A DNA stretch of 64,000 nt from Microbulbifer sp. ALW1 (GCF_009903625.1 NZ_CP047569.1:1334501-1398500); one strand, 5' to 3'; counted from the stretch's first letter, positions 34,311 to 44,425 are shown. Numbers and translations are program-made. Notes: generated by a model from the letters alone, not told the origin.

Positions 34311-35261
34311 TCAGGCGTCCGGGTTCAGTGCGCGTATTGCGATGCCCGCCGCCGCCGTACGGTTTTCAACGCCGAGCTTTGAGAAAACGCCTTCGAGATG
34401 CTTGTTGACGGTGCGCGGACTCACCTCGAGAATCTCGCCGATTTCACGATTGGTTTTCCCGTTGGCAATCCAGAAGAGTACTTCCGATTCCCGTCGGGTC
34501 AGCGACAGTTTTTCGCGCAGTATTGTCTCGCCGCCGGGGCCACCATCGTCTATCAGTTTCAACAGGTAGGTGCTGCCGCCGCGCTGCTCGATAAACACCA
34601 CCGCGAGTGGTTTGTGAAAACCCTCCAGCTTTAATTTGTGGCCACTCCCCGGGTTGCGTGACAGCCATAGCTGCAGGTCTGCTGCCATTTTTTGTTGCAG
34701 GCCGCCTTCCATTGCACCGGCGCTGCTCAGCAGGGCATAGGTCTGTGGTGTGGCCCAGTGCATTCGACCCGCCGCATCGACGGTGCACAGGAACTGCCCG
34801 GTAGAGTCCAGGGCTTGGTGGGCGCTGGAGGTCAGGCGTGCATTGTTCAGATGCACTTTCATGCGGGCTAGCAATTCATTCGGCTGAATCGGTTTGGTCA
34901 GGTAGTCGACGCCACCGCTTTCCAGTCCGCGCACGATACTCTCCGACTCTGTCAGCCCGGTCATAAAAATCACCGGAATAGAAGCCAGCTCGGGATCGGC
35001 TTTCAGCAAACGGCAGGTTTCAAACCCATCCAACCCGGGCATGACCGCATCCAGCAGAATCATATCCGGGCGCAGGCGACGGGCGATATTCAGCGCCTGG
35101 TTGCCATCCAGCGCTACCAGTACATCGATTCCCGCCTGTTCGAGGGTGTCGTTGATCAGGCTCAGGGTATCTGGCGAATCGTCCACCACCAGTACGATAT
35201 CACCTGTGTGCGTATCCGCCGTTGACCGGGTGGCACTGGCCGTGTCGTCACCGGGTTTCAT
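34311..35261 (-). CDS. LuxR-type response regulator
   Basis: This 316-residue regulator has an N-terminal receiver (IVLVVDDSPDTL with acidic pair, MILLDAVMPGLDGFE with the phospho-acceptor Asp, VIFMTGL, YLTKPI with the Lys), a middle PAS-like region, and a C-terminal LuxR helix-turn-helix (LTRRESEVLFWIANGKTNREIGEILEVSPRTVNKHL, split motif). ATG 35261 follows AAGGAG and begins 2 bases after the kinase stop, so the two are translationally coupled. It is probably the partner of the adjacent NCS1-fused hybrid kinase and may act on the urea genes on either side. Confidence 0.88.
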   Translation of the reverse strand: MKPGDDTASATRSTADTHTGDIVLVVDDSPDTLSLINDTLEQAGIDVLVALDGNQALNIARRLRPDMILLDAVMPGLDGFETCRLLKADPELASIPVIFMTGLTESESIVRGLESGGVDYLTKPIQPNELLARMKVHLNNARLTSSAHQALDSTGQFLCTVDAAGRMHWATPQTYALLSSAGAMEGGLQQKMAADLQLWLSRNPGSGHKLKLEGFHKPLAVVFIEQRGGSTYLLKLIDDGGPGGETILREKLSLTRRESEVLFWIANGKTNREIGEILEVSPRTVNKHLEGVFSKLGVENRTAAAGIAIRALNPDA

Positions 35262-35263
35262 GT

Positions 35264-38200
35264 TCACTCCTTGATTTCCAGGGCTTCGCTCAAAGGCTCG
35301 AAGCGCATGGTGTCCGCCAGCTGGCGGAATTCTTCAATGCGGTGTGTGGGTACCACCGATTCTGCGGCAATCCGGTCCAGGGTGCGGTGCACGCCGCTGC
35401 GGTAGCCGATGCGCGCGTATGCGAGCAGTTCTGCCAGCAGTGGATGATCCGGCAGTGCCTCACTCGAAGCGGCTCGTCGCGTTTGTGGTTTGGTCGCGGA
35501 TCCGCTGTCGGTGGCGTAAACCCAGGTCAGTTTCAGCAGCTGGGCCATGGTGTCGAACAGCTTCTGGTTCACCAGTGGCTTCACTAGGTAAGCATCGTGG
35601 TGGGCGGGCTCGCTGTCGCCGGGTTTCAGGTGTCGCTCCTGTGCGTCCGCGGAGAGCATCACGATGGGGGCGGCAATACCGCGGGTGCGCAACTGCTCGG
35701 CGAGCTCCAGCCCACTCATGCCCGGCATGGTCACATCCAGCAGGAAAAGGTCGGGCTGTTGCTGCTGCACCAGTGCCAGGCAGTCTTCGCCGCTCTGTGC
35801 CTCCATCATGGAAAAGCCCAGTGGTGTCAGCAGGTCGCCAATCAATCCGCGGTGAATGGGCTCGTCGTCCACCACCATTACGCTGCGGCGCGGCCCTTGG
35901 TAACCGCGTATACGACGTTCCGGCACCTCGCTGCGGTGATCTGAATCCACCCACGATAGCAGCAGGGACACGGTGAAGCGGCTGCCGGCGTTCGGTGCGC
36001 TTTCCATGCGCAGCTCGCCGCCCATGATTTCCGTCAGCAGGTAGGCGATGGTCAGCCCGAGGCCGGTACCGGTGGCCACCGGAGTCGCGCCGTTGCGCAC
36101 CCGCTCAAAGGGTTTGAGGATACGCGCCTGATCTTCCGGGTGAATGCCCACGCCGGTATCCACAATGGTGAACTCCGCTACCTGATTGCGGTAACGAATG
36201 TGAAAATCCACCTGTCCCTCGCGGGTGTATTTGATCGCGTTGGACAGCAGGTTGATCAGTATCTGCCGCAGGCGTTTTTCATCCGCGATTACCGTGGATG
36301 GCAGTGGATTGTGGATATGGCAATAAAACCGGATGCCCTTTGCCTCGGCCTGGGGACGGAACATTTCCACCATCTGTTCGAGCAGTTCCGGTAGCCGCAC
36401 CTGGTTGCGGTAGATATCCAGGCGCCCGGCTTCGATCTTGGAAATATCCAGCAGCCCTTCAATCAGGTCCGTCAGGTATTCACCACTGCGTTTGATAATG
36501 CGCAGGCCATTGCGATGCTTTTCCGGAATGTCCTGCTGCTGGTTGAGCAGCTGCGCGTAACCGAGAATGGATTGCAGCGGTGTGCGGAGCTCGTGGCTGA
36601 TGCCGGAGAGGTAGCGGCTCTTCGCGCTGTTGGCACGGTCCGCCTGCTCCTTGGCCGCTTGTAAGGCGCGGTCGGTTTCCTTGTGCGCTTCGATTTCGTT
36701 CAGCAGCAGCCGGGTCTGGCGGTTCGATTCCATCTGCGCAACGATGCGGCTGTCGTGGGTCAGCAGGAACAGCCAGGCCAACACGCCCGCAATCAGCAGC
36801 AGCACCACAAACAGTGTCCAGAACGCCTGGCTCAGCAACTGTGCCTCCCCGTCATTGGCCGGTTGTAGCTGGCCATAGATCAGTGACAACACGCCGGCAA
36901 TACACACACTGGCGCCCAGCAGCAGAACGGCAAAGCGCCCCAACCGGGAATCCACCCCGTTCACCACGGCCTCCGGCACCAGTATTTTGGCGAAGGTGGC
37001 CAGCTGCCGGGAAAAGCGCGCGTCCGGCTTGCAGGCATCGAGACAGCGGGAGTCGAGTGAGCAACACAGTGAACAGATCGGGCCCTGGTAAGCGGGGCAG
37101 TGGCTCATGTCTGCTGGTTCGAAATCGTTTTCGCAGATACAGCAGGTCTGGGCTGACTGGATGTGGCTACTGACAGCGCGCTCACCGTCGCCGTCGAGAA
37201 AGTCCCGATGACGGGCGAGATAGAAACGGCCGCCGGTTGCCAGCCCCAGCAGTGGTACCATCACAAAGCAGATACCGAGGCTGATAAAGCTGGCAAAATT
37301 TTTCGCCACTTCGCCGAAATGGCCGAGGTAACACAGGATACCGATCACCGATGCCAGCAGCATGGAGCCCACGCCCACCGGATTGAAATCGTACAGATGC
37401 GAGCGCTTGAACTCCACGTAGGATGGACTGATGCCCAGCGGCTTGTTGATCATCAGGTCCGCCGCCAGGCAGCCTAGCCAGCTGATCGCCACCAGGGAGA
37501 AGATACCCAGTACGCCTTCGAGCGCGCGGTAAATCCCCAGTTCCATCAGAATCAGCGCGATGCTCACATTGAACACCAGCCAGACCACACGGCCCGGATG
37601 GCTGCGAGTAAGTCGCGAAAAGAAATTCGACCAGGCGATGGAGCCGGCGTAGGCATTGGTGACGTTGATCTTCATCTGCGAGATCAGCACCATCACGCCG
37701 GCCAGGATCAGCGCCATGGTGGGTGACTGGGTCAGGTAGTTGAACACCGTCTGGTACATGTACACCGGATCGGCGGCCTGTTCGGCAGAGGCGCCGTCGG
37801 TGATCGCCAGGTAGGCGAGGAAGGAACCGAACAGCATCTTGATCACGCCGATAAAGATCCAGCCCGGTCCGGCCAGGGTCAGCCAGAACCACCAGCGCTT
37901 GCGATTCTCCCGTGTTTTTTCTGGCATGAATCGCAGGTAATCCACCTGCTCGCCAATTTGCGCCACCATGGCAAAAAACACCGCACTGGCTGCACCAAAC
38001 AGCATCCAGTTGAACCCCGCTCCCGCCGGATTGTGTTGCGGTGCGTACTGGGTCCAGTCTTCCACCCGGGAGATTTCAAACCAGGCCGCACTGCCCAGTG
38101 CCAGGCACTGCAACAGTAACCACAGCGGCTGGGTGCCGATCTGGAATTTGCTCACCGCGTGAATACCGTGGGTCACGATGGGAATGACCGCCAGCGCGCA

Positions 38201-38713
38201 GAATATGTAGCCGATGGCCGGGGGAATACCCAGCAGGGCATGCAGGGCCGAGGTGAGGATTGCGGCCTCGATGGCGAAGAAGATAAAGGTGAAGGAGGCG
38301 TAGATCAGCGAGGTGATGGTGGAACCGAGATAACCGAAGCCCGCACCGCGGGTCAGCAAGTCGATATCCAGGCCGTGCTTGGCGGCGTAATAGGTGATCG
38401 GAAAGCCGGTAATAAAGATCACCGCGGCCACCGCGAGCATGGCGGCGATGGTATTGATAAAGCCGTAGTTGAGGGTAACCGCCGCAGCGATCGCCTCGAG
38501 GGCGAGAAAGGCGGTGGCACCCAGGGCGGTTTTGGCCACCTGCTCAATGGTAAAACGGCGCCCGCGCACGGCGGTAAATCGCAGTGCGAAGTCCTCTAGG
38601 GTCTCGTCTCCCACCCACTTGTTGTAGGTCCGCCGTACGCGGAACACCTGTTGTGCGGGTCGCATGGCCTGTTGTTCGTTGTCGTTATCGTTGCCCGTAA
38701 ATATTTCAACCAC
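35264..38713 (-). CDS. NCS1-permease-fused hybrid sensor histidine kinase
   Basis: This large (1149-residue) membrane kinase begins with a permease-like domain of about 12 helices (residues roughly 30-500), similar to NCS1 purine/cytosine/allantoin transporters. A cluster of nine Cys (524-561) follows, then two membrane helices, a coiled coil, HisKA with His707 (ISHELRTPLQSILGY), HATPase (NLLSNAIKYT, DTGVGI, GTGLGL) and a receiver (VMVVDDEPIHRG, FLLDVTMPGMSG). A helical tail may be a phosphotransfer module. It likely senses a small N-compound such as urea. The GTG start at 38713 is uncertain; ATG 38665 is an alternative. Compare CrbS and CbrA, which fuse a sodium-solute symporter to a kinase. 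Confidence 0.88.
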   Translation of the reverse strand: MVEIFTGNDNDNEQQAMRPAQQVFRVRRTYNKWVGDETLEDFALRFTAVRGRRFTIEQVAKTALGATAFLALEAIAAAVTLNYGFINTIAAMLAVAAVIFITGFPITYYAAKHGLDIDLLTRGAGFGYLGSTITSLIYASFTFIFFAIEAAILTSALHALLGIPPAIGYIFCALAVIPIVTHGIHAVSKFQIGTQPLWLLLQCLALGSAAWFEISRVEDWTQYAPQHNPAGAGFNWMLFGAASAVFFAMVAQIGEQVDYLRFMPEKTRENRKRWWFWLTLAGPGWIFIGVIKMLFGSFLAYLAITDGASAEQAADPVYMYQTVFNYLTQSPTMALILAGVMVLISQMKINVTNAYAGSIAWSNFFSRLTRSHPGRVVWLVFNVSIALILMELGIYRALEGVLGIFSLVAISWLGCLAADLMINKPLGISPSYVEFKRSHLYDFNPVGVGSMLLASVIGILCYLGHFGEVAKNFASFISLGICFVMVPLLGLATGGRFYLARHRDFLDGDGERAVSSHIQSAQTCCICENDFEPADMSHCPAYQGPICSLCCSLDSRCLDACKPDARFSRQLATFAKILVPEAVVNGVDSRLGRFAVLLLGASVCIAGVLSLIYGQLQPANDGEAQLLSQAFWTLFVVLLLIAGVLAWLFLLTHDSRIVAQMESNRQTRLLLNEIEAHKETDRALQAAKEQADRANSAKSRYLSGISHELRTPLQSILGYAQLLNQQQDIPEKHRNGLRIIKRSGEYLTDLIEGLLDISKIEAGRLDIYRNQVRLPELLEQMVEMFRPQAEAKGIRFYCHIHNPLPSTVIADEKRLRQILINLLSNAIKYTREGQVDFHIRYRNQVAEFTIVDTGVGIHPEDQARILKPFERVRNGATPVATGTGLGLTIAYLLTEIMGGELRMESAPNAGSRFTVSLLLSWVDSDHRSEVPERRIRGYQGPRRSVMVVDDEPIHRGLIGDLLTPLGFSMMEAQSGEDCLALVQQQQPDLFLLDVTMPGMSGLELAEQLRTRGIAAPIVMLSADAQERHLKPGDSEPAHHDAYLVKPLVNQKLFDTMAQLLKLTWVYATDSGSATKPQTRRAASSEALPDHPLLAELLAYARIGYRSGVHRTLDRIAAESVVPTHRIEEFRQLADTMRFEPLSEALEIKE

Positions 38714-38828
38714 CGGGTGCTGCCTACTGCTGGTTTCTCGTCATATTCTTTTTTCTTGCAACAAGAATACCGGATTCTGTGCTGATTACTGCCATCCTTA
38801 GTGTACTTCCCTCCGCATTTCTGAAAAC

Positions 38829-38840
38829 CGTCAAATGACG
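38829..38840. promoter_or_regulatory. Shared urea-region motif, copy 2
   Basis: CGTCAAATGACG is identical to 26300-26311 and is followed by TAGTCACCGGCC and then ACGCGTATAGCTCCCC (38858-38873). It lies between the divergent kinase gene and the porin gene, 115 bases before the porin start. Confidence 0.55.
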
Positions 38841-38954
38841 TAGTCACCGGCCCCAATACGCGTATAGCTCCCCTGTCCCCACGGTCGAATAATCGATAGC
38901 AGCAAAAATAACCAATCGAAACCAAGACCGAGACCAAAAACCAAGGGGACAATC

Positions 38955-40112
38955 ATGGAGAAGTATTCAGGAGGTGAGCGACTGCCAGCGGTATGCCAGT
39001 CGAAGAAAAGGTGGCTAGGTGGCGCCTGTGCGGCAGGGGTTCTGGCGGCGAGCGCCGTATCACTGCCGGTGTCAGCCAAGCAGTACGAATCGGAAGGTGG
39101 GCAGACGTTCAGTATCGGTGCCGGATTTCGCTCCCAGTTCCAGTCGGTGGAAGGGGATAGCGAATTCACCATGCCGGATATCCGCGTCTACACCTCTGGC
39201 CAGCTGAATGACACGGTGAAGTTCACCTTCAATCTGCAGCAACGGGACGGCGACACCGTGGATGTGCTGGATGCGATTGCGCAATTCGAGTTCAGCCCGG
39301 CGTTCAATATCTGGGCGGGCCGCATGCTGACGCCGGCGGACCGCATCGAAATGAGCGGACCTTACTACGGTCTCAGCTGGAACCAGTATCGCCAGCCGCT
39401 CTACGCCTCCGACCAGGGTGGCCAGGCGGGACTCATCGGGCGCGATGAGGGCATTACCTTTTGGGGCACCGCGGGAAAATTCCAGTACGCCGCTGGTAGT
39501 TTTATTGGCCTCGATGAATACAGCAACCAGGACGAGAAACCGCTGTACGCCGCGCGCTTTGCCTACAACTTCCTGAATATGGAAGCCAATCCCGGTTACT
39601 ACACAAGCTCCACATATTACGGTGGTCTCGGCAATATTTTTACCCTGGCACTTTCCCTGCAGAGTCAGGAAGACGGTGTGGGTAGTGCGGAGTCCGCCGG
39701 TGACTTTTCCGGCTGGACCGTGGATATGCTCTCGGAAACAGTGCTGGATGCCGGCGGTGTGATTACCGTCGAGGCGGAATACAAAAGTTTCGATGCCGAT
39801 TACACCCTGGCCTCCCCGCCCACCAGCGGCGATTGCTTCTGTCTGTTTGACGGCGAGTCGGTCTTTGCCACTGCTGCCTACCTGTTTCCGGCCAACGTGG
39901 GCCCGGGCAAATTCCAGCCCTACCTGCGTCTGGTGGAAAACAGCCCCTCCGATGCCGACAGCAGCAGTTCCACCGAGCTGGGCCTCAATTATGTGGTCAA
40001 CAGCCACAACACCCGCCTGAACCTCAGCTATGTCTCCGGTGATGCCAACGCCTCCGGATATGCAGGCGCGGATGTGGATGTGTTGAGCCTCGGCATGCAA
40101 GTTCAGCTTTAA
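38955..40112 (+). CDS. Porin-like outer membrane protein next to urt genes
   Basis: This 385-residue outer-membrane barrel precursor has a signal peptide ending near PVSAKQ. The barrel contains a NIWAGRMLTPADRIEMSGPYYGLSWN segment (the typical porin strand region of the phosphate-selective OprO/P type), many Tyr/Gly-rich strands, and a C-terminal strand ending VQL. An inserted GDCFCLFDG loop with two Cys could form a disulfide. It lies directly upstream of urtA (141 bases) and downstream of the shared motif, so it is probably the outer-membrane entry route for urea or short amides. Confidence 0.75.
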   Translation: MEKYSGGERLPAVCQSKKRWLGGACAAGVLAASAVSLPVSAKQYESEGGQTFSIGAGFRSQFQSVEGDSEFTMPDIRVYTSGQLNDTVKFTFNLQQRDGDTVDVLDAIAQFEFSPAFNIWAGRMLTPADRIEMSGPYYGLSWNQYRQPLYASDQGGQAGLIGRDEGITFWGTAGKFQYAAGSFIGLDEYSNQDEKPLYAARFAYNFLNMEANPGYYTSSTYYGGLGNIFTLALSLQSQEDGVGSAESAGDFSGWTVDMLSETVLDAGGVITVEAEYKSFDADYTLASPPTSGDCFCLFDGESVFATAAYLFPANVGPGKFQPYLRLVENSPSDADSSSSTELGLNYVVNSHNTRLNLSYVSGDANASGYAGADVDVLSLGMQVQL

Positions 40113-40253
40113 ATCTACTGCGCGTGCGCCTGACGGCGTCCGGCGGTGCGCGGAATGCGCATGTATGCCAAATACACTCCGCTTTCTGTGCTCCGGCGGC
40201 CACCATCAGCCACCCGCTCGCTACGATTTAACAAATCTAAAAGGAACTATTCC

Positions 40254-41540
40254 ATGAAACTGAAAAAATTCGTTGCCAGCCTGGCGTTCGCCGCCGGCAC
40301 CAGCGTAGTCAGCGTTGCCGCACTGGCGGCTGAGACCATTAAAGTCGGCGTACTGCACTCGCTTTCCGGCACCATGGCCATCAGTGAAACCACCCTGAAA
40401 GACACGGTGCTGATGATGGTGGAAGAGCAGAACCGCAAGGGCGGTCTGCTGGGTAAAAAGCTCGAAGCGGTGGTGGTAGACCCGGCTTCCGACTGGCCAC
40501 TGTTTGCGGAGAAGGCCCGCGAGCTGCTGACCAAAGAAAAAGTGGATGTGATCTTCGGTTGCTGGACATCGGTATCGCGCAAATCCGTGTTGCCGGTGAT
40601 CGAGGAACTGAACGGTTTGATGTTCTACCCGGTGCAGTACGAGGGTGAAGAGTCTTCCAAAAATGTGTTCTACACCGGTGCCTCGCCGAATCAGCAGGCA
40701 ATCCCGGCAGTGGATTACCTGATGTCCGATCTCGAAGTGGAGCGCTGGGTACTGGCCGGTACCGACTACGTCTATCCGCGTACCACCAACAAGATCCTGG
40801 AGGCGTACCTCGAATCGAAGGGCGTCGCCAAGAAAGACATCATGATCAACTACACCCCGTTCGGGCACTCCGACTGGCAGAGCATCGTTTCCGATATCAA
40901 GAAATTCGGTGGCGCCGGCAAGAAAACCGCGGTGGTCTCCACCATCAATGGCGACGCCAACGTGCCCTTCTACAAAGAGCTCGCCAACCAGGGCGTCAGC
41001 TCCGAGGACATTCCGGTCGTGGCTTTCTCCGTAGGTGAAGAAGAGCTTTCCGGTATCGACACCGGTCCGCTGGTCGGCCATCTGGCGGCCTGGAACTACT
41101 TCCAGGGCATCGACAGCGAGGCCAATGAATATTTCGTCCAGCAGTGGAAAAAATTCATCGGTGATGAAAAGCGCGTAACCAACGATCCCATGGAGGCGAC
41201 CTATATCGGGTTCAACATGTGGGCCAAGGCGGTGGAAAAAGCCGGTTCGACGGACGTGGATTCGGTTGAGCAGGCAATGATCGGCATCGAGTTCCCGAAC
41301 CTCACCGGCGGCGTTGCCAAAATGAACAAAAACCATCACCTGTCCAAGCCGGTATTCATCGGCGAAATTCAGGACGACGGTCAGTTTGAAGTGGTGTGGG
41401 AAACCGAGGGTGTCGTGGCCGGCGATGCCTGGTCTGACTTCCTGCCGGGTTCCAAGGACCTGATTGCTGACTGGACCGCACCGATCAAGTGCGGCAACTA
41501 CAACACCGAGTCCAAGGCCTGCAGTGGTCAGGCTCAGTAA
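40254..41540 (+). CDS. urtA: Urea ABC transporter substrate-binding protein
   Basis: This 428-residue periplasmic binding protein of the branched-chain amino-acid type has a signal peptide ending AALAAE. The UrtA-specific segments are HSLSGTMAISETTLKDTVLMM, FGCWTSVSRKSVLPVIEE, FYPVQYEGEESS and NHHLSKPVFIGEI. ATG 40254 with AAAAGGAAC is preferred over the upstream start at 40146. It leads urtABCDE; all downstream genes overlap by 4 bases. Confidence 0.95.
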   Translation: MKLKKFVASLAFAAGTSVVSVAALAAETIKVGVLHSLSGTMAISETTLKDTVLMMVEEQNRKGGLLGKKLEAVVVDPASDWPLFAEKARELLTKEKVDVIFGCWTSVSRKSVLPVIEELNGLMFYPVQYEGEESSKNVFYTGASPNQQAIPAVDYLMSDLEVERWVLAGTDYVYPRTTNKILEAYLESKGVAKKDIMINYTPFGHSDWQSIVSDIKKFGGAGKKTAVVSTINGDANVPFYKELANQGVSSEDIPVVAFSVGEEELSGIDTGPLVGHLAAWNYFQGIDSEANEYFVQQWKKFIGDEKRVTNDPMEATYIGFNMWAKAVEKAGSTDVDSVEQAMIGIEFPNLTGGVAKMNKNHHLSKPVFIGEIQDDGQFEVVWETEGVVAGDAWSDFLPGSKDLIADWTAPIKCGNYNTESKACSGQAQ

Positions 41541-41591
41541 AGCGGTTGGCGAAATCCACCCAATCTTGATGTAACGAATGCGGAGAGTTTA

Positions 41592-43223
41592 GTGAAGGTT
41601 TTACTACTCAAGCTTTGGATGGCAGCAGTGGCCGTTTTGCTGCTGCCAACCGGCAGTCCGCTGGCGCAAACAGAACCCACAGCAATCGCTGTGGGTTCTG
41701 TGCTCCAGCAATTACCCGGCGCAAGTCTGAAAAAGACCGGCGACCTGGTGCGACAGCTGGAGCAGGCCGGGGGCGCTGAAATGCGTTCTCTATTTGAAGT
41801 GATGCTGGCCGGTGATCTCTACTATGTGAAAGAGAGCGGACAATTGCTGGAGATCCAGAAAAACAGCAGCGGAACCCTGGTGGGCCGGGCGCTGTTTGAT
41901 GGCGCGGAACTCGGGGAGTTCAAATCCCGCGCGGTAAAAAAAATACGTGTAAACAATCGGCTCCGCAGTCAATTGCGCGATGCCATTGCACGAATCGATT
42001 TGCTCCACGGTGACGGGCAGTCGCAGCGCGCGGCGGTACTTGCCATGCTGGGCGATTTGACGCCACAGAATATCCGGCTGTTGGAAGAAGCACAAACAGC
42101 CGGTGTGAACGCCGAAGTCGCCGAGTTGATCAGTCTCGCAGGCGCCATGGTGCAGCTGCGCGACAGCAACAGCACCGCAGATCGCCTTTCCGCAATCACG
42201 ATCATGCAGGGGCGGCTGGAAGCCCCGGTTCGCAATCAACTGCAGCGATTGTCGAACACTGAGAGTGAACAGGATGCCGCGGTCACGGCGGCCGCGCAGA
42301 AAGCACTCGATAAAATTTCCGAACGCATCAAATTCTACAGTCAGATGGAGCAACTGTTTTTTGGCCTGAGCCTCGGCTCGGTACTGTTGCTTGCGGCCAT
42401 TGGCCTCGCCATTACCTTCGGGGTGATGGGGGTGATCAACATGGCCCACGGCGAAATGATCATGCTCGGCGCCTACACCACCTATGTGATTCAGCAGCTG
42501 ATGCCCGGGGCCATTGGCTATTCGCTGCTGGTCGCGGTACCGGCGGCTTTTCTGGTGTCTGGCAGTGTGGGCGTTTTGATCGAGCGGGGCGTCATTCGAC
42601 ATTTACAGGGGCGTCCGCTGGAAACCTTACTCGCCACCTTCGGTATCAGCCTGATTCTGCAACAGGCGGTGCGCAGTATTTTCTCGCCGCTGAATATGCA
42701 GGTGGTGACGCCGGACTGGATGAGCGGTTCCCTGGCGATCAACCCGGTGTTTTCCGTCACCTACAACCGGTTATATATCCTGCTGTTTGCCCTGGCGGTA
42801 TTCGTCGCATTGGTGACAGTTCTGAAAAAATCCTCTCTCGGCCTGAATGTGCGCGCGGTATCCCAGAATCGGGATATGGCCAAAGCCATGGGTGTGCGCA
42901 CGGAAATGGTCGACGCCATGACCTTCGGTCTGGGCTCCGGGATTGCCGGAGTGGCCGGGGTGGCGCTTTCACAGCTCACCAATGTGGGGCCTAACCTGGG
43001 GCAGTCTTACATCATCGATTCCTTCATGGTGGTGGTATTTGGCGGTGTCGGCAACCTGCTCGGTACACTGGTGGGCGGCTTCTCCCTGGGGGTTGCGAAT
43101 AAATTCCTTGAACCGGCCACCGGCGCGGTACTGGCCAACATCATTGTGCTGGTCTGCCTGATCCTGTTTATCCAGAAACGTCCAAAAGGGTTGTTTCCCC
43201 AGCGCGGGAGGGCAGCGGAATGA
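41592..43223 (+). CDS. urtB: Urea ABC transporter permease UrtB
   Basis: This 543-residue permease has an N-terminal signal-like segment (VLLLKLWMAAVAVLLLPTG) and a periplasmic domain of about 250 residues before the usual LivH-like membrane part with FGVMGVINMAHGEMIMLGAY and the EAA-type loop near SLGLNVRAVSQNRDMAKAMG. This long N-terminal extension is normal for UrtB. The start is GTG. It overlaps urtC by 4 bases (ATGA). Confidence 0.94.
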   Translation: MKVLLLKLWMAAVAVLLLPTGSPLAQTEPTAIAVGSVLQQLPGASLKKTGDLVRQLEQAGGAEMRSLFEVMLAGDLYYVKESGQLLEIQKNSSGTLVGRALFDGAELGEFKSRAVKKIRVNNRLRSQLRDAIARIDLLHGDGQSQRAAVLAMLGDLTPQNIRLLEEAQTAGVNAEVAELISLAGAMVQLRDSNSTADRLSAITIMQGRLEAPVRNQLQRLSNTESEQDAAVTAAAQKALDKISERIKFYSQMEQLFFGLSLGSVLLLAAIGLAITFGVMGVINMAHGEMIMLGAYTTYVIQQLMPGAIGYSLLVAVPAAFLVSGSVGVLIERGVIRHLQGRPLETLLATFGISLILQQAVRSIFSPLNMQVVTPDWMSGSLAINPVFSVTYNRLYILLFALAVFVALVTVLKKSSLGLNVRAVSQNRDMAKAMGVRTEMVDAMTFGLGSGIAGVAGVALSQLTNVGPNLGQSYIIDSFMVVVFGGVGNLLGTLVGGFSLGVANKFLEPATGAVLANIIVLVCLILFIQKRPKGLFPQRGRAAE

Positions 43224-44425
43224 GCACAATGAGCACAATGACTCGTACGCTGGAGAAGATGACGGCCGCGATGACCGAGCTGCGCCAGCCTGGCAAGGGC
43301 TCCTCATTGCTGGTGGGGATACTCCTGGTGACGACCCTGGCGATGTCCGCGGCCAACCTGCTGTTACCGGCAGATTCGCCGCTATATGTCAGTACCTACA
43401 CCATTACGCTCATGGGGAAATACTTGTGCTTCGCAATGCTTGCCATGGCGGTGGACATCATCTGGGGATACTGCGGGATTCTTAGTCTCGGCCACGGGGC
43501 TTTTTTCGCGCTCGGCGGTTACGGTATGGGCATGTACCTGATGCGACAGATTGGCGACCGCGGTGTCTATGGCAACCCGGATCTTCCGGATTTTATGGTG
43601 TTCCTGAACTGGCAGGAGTTGCCCTGGTACTGGTTCGGTATGGATCAGTTCTGGTTTGCGGTGTCGATGGCGCTCGCCATCCCCGGCCTGTTGGCATTTA
43701 TTTTTGGCTGGCTGGCATTCCGCTCGCGGGTGACCGGCGTTTACCTGTCGATCATGACCCAGGCGCTGACCTATGCATTGATGCTGGCATTTTTCCGCAA
43801 TGAAATGGGCTTTGGCGGCAACAACGGACTGACGGATTTCAAGGATATTCTCGGCTTTGATTTGCAGGCGGACAGTACCCGTGTGGCGCTGCTGCTGATT
43901 ACTACCTTGCTGCTGGTGATCGCCTTTATCAGCAGCCGCGCCATCGTGGAGTCGCGTCTTGGTAGGGTGATAGTGGCGGTGCGGGATGCCGAGGCGCGGG
44001 CGCGTTTCCTGGGCTACCGTACCGAACACTACAAGGTATGGCTGTTTGTTTACTCCGCACTGATCGCGGCAGTAGCCGGCATCTTGTATGTCCCCCAGGT
44101 GGGCATTATCAATCCCGGTGAATTTGCTCCACTGAATTCCATCGAGGTGGTGGTGTGGGTGGCCGTCGGAGGCCGCGGCACCCTGTACGGTGCCATTGTC
44201 GGTGCACTGCTGGTGAATTACGCCAAAACCCGCTTTACCGCCATCATGCCGGACGGCTGGCTGTTCGCGCTCGGCGCTTTGTTTGTCATTGTTACCGTAT
44301 ACCTGCCAAAGGGCCTGGCAGGCTTGTTGCAGCGTTTTGTCAGTACACAAACCCCGCAGCCCACGCGGGATAAAACGCAGGTCGACAGCAGCCGCGAAGT
44401 GAGCGGCGGAGAGGTGAACGCATGA
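43220..44425 (+). CDS. urtC: Urea ABC transporter permease UrtC
   Basis: This 401-residue LivM-like inner-membrane permease includes CFAMLAMAVDIIWGYCGILSLGHGAFFALGGYGMGMYL (split helices) and the loop VIVAVRDAEARARFLGYRTEHYKVWLF that couples to the ATPases. UrtC pairs with UrtB. The start overlaps the urtB stop (ATGAG), and the stop overlaps urtD. Confidence 0.94.
   Translation: MSTMSTMTRTLEKMTAAMTELRQPGKGSSLLVGILLVTTLAMSAANLLLPADSPLYVSTYTITLMGKYLCFAMLAMAVDIIWGYCGILSLGHGAFFALGGYGMGMYLMRQIGDRGVYGNPDLPDFMVFLNWQELPWYWFGMDQFWFAVSMALAIPGLLAFIFGWLAFRSRVTGVYLSIMTQALTYALMLAFFRNEMGFGGNNGLTDFKDILGFDLQADSTRVALLLITTLLLVIAFISSRAIVESRLGRVIVAVRDAEARARFLGYRTEHYKVWLFVYSALIAAVAGILYVPQVGIINPGEFAPLNSIEVVVWVAVGGRGTLYGAIVGALLVNYAKTRFTAIMPDGWLFALGALFVIVTVYLPKGLAGLLQRFVSTQTPQPTRDKTQVDSSREVSGGEVNA

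Noticed and set aside
41592..42400. A possible separate gene or fusion in the N-terminal 250 residues of UrtB
   Set aside because: The long periplasmic N-terminal part is normal for UrtB, so it is not a novel fusion.
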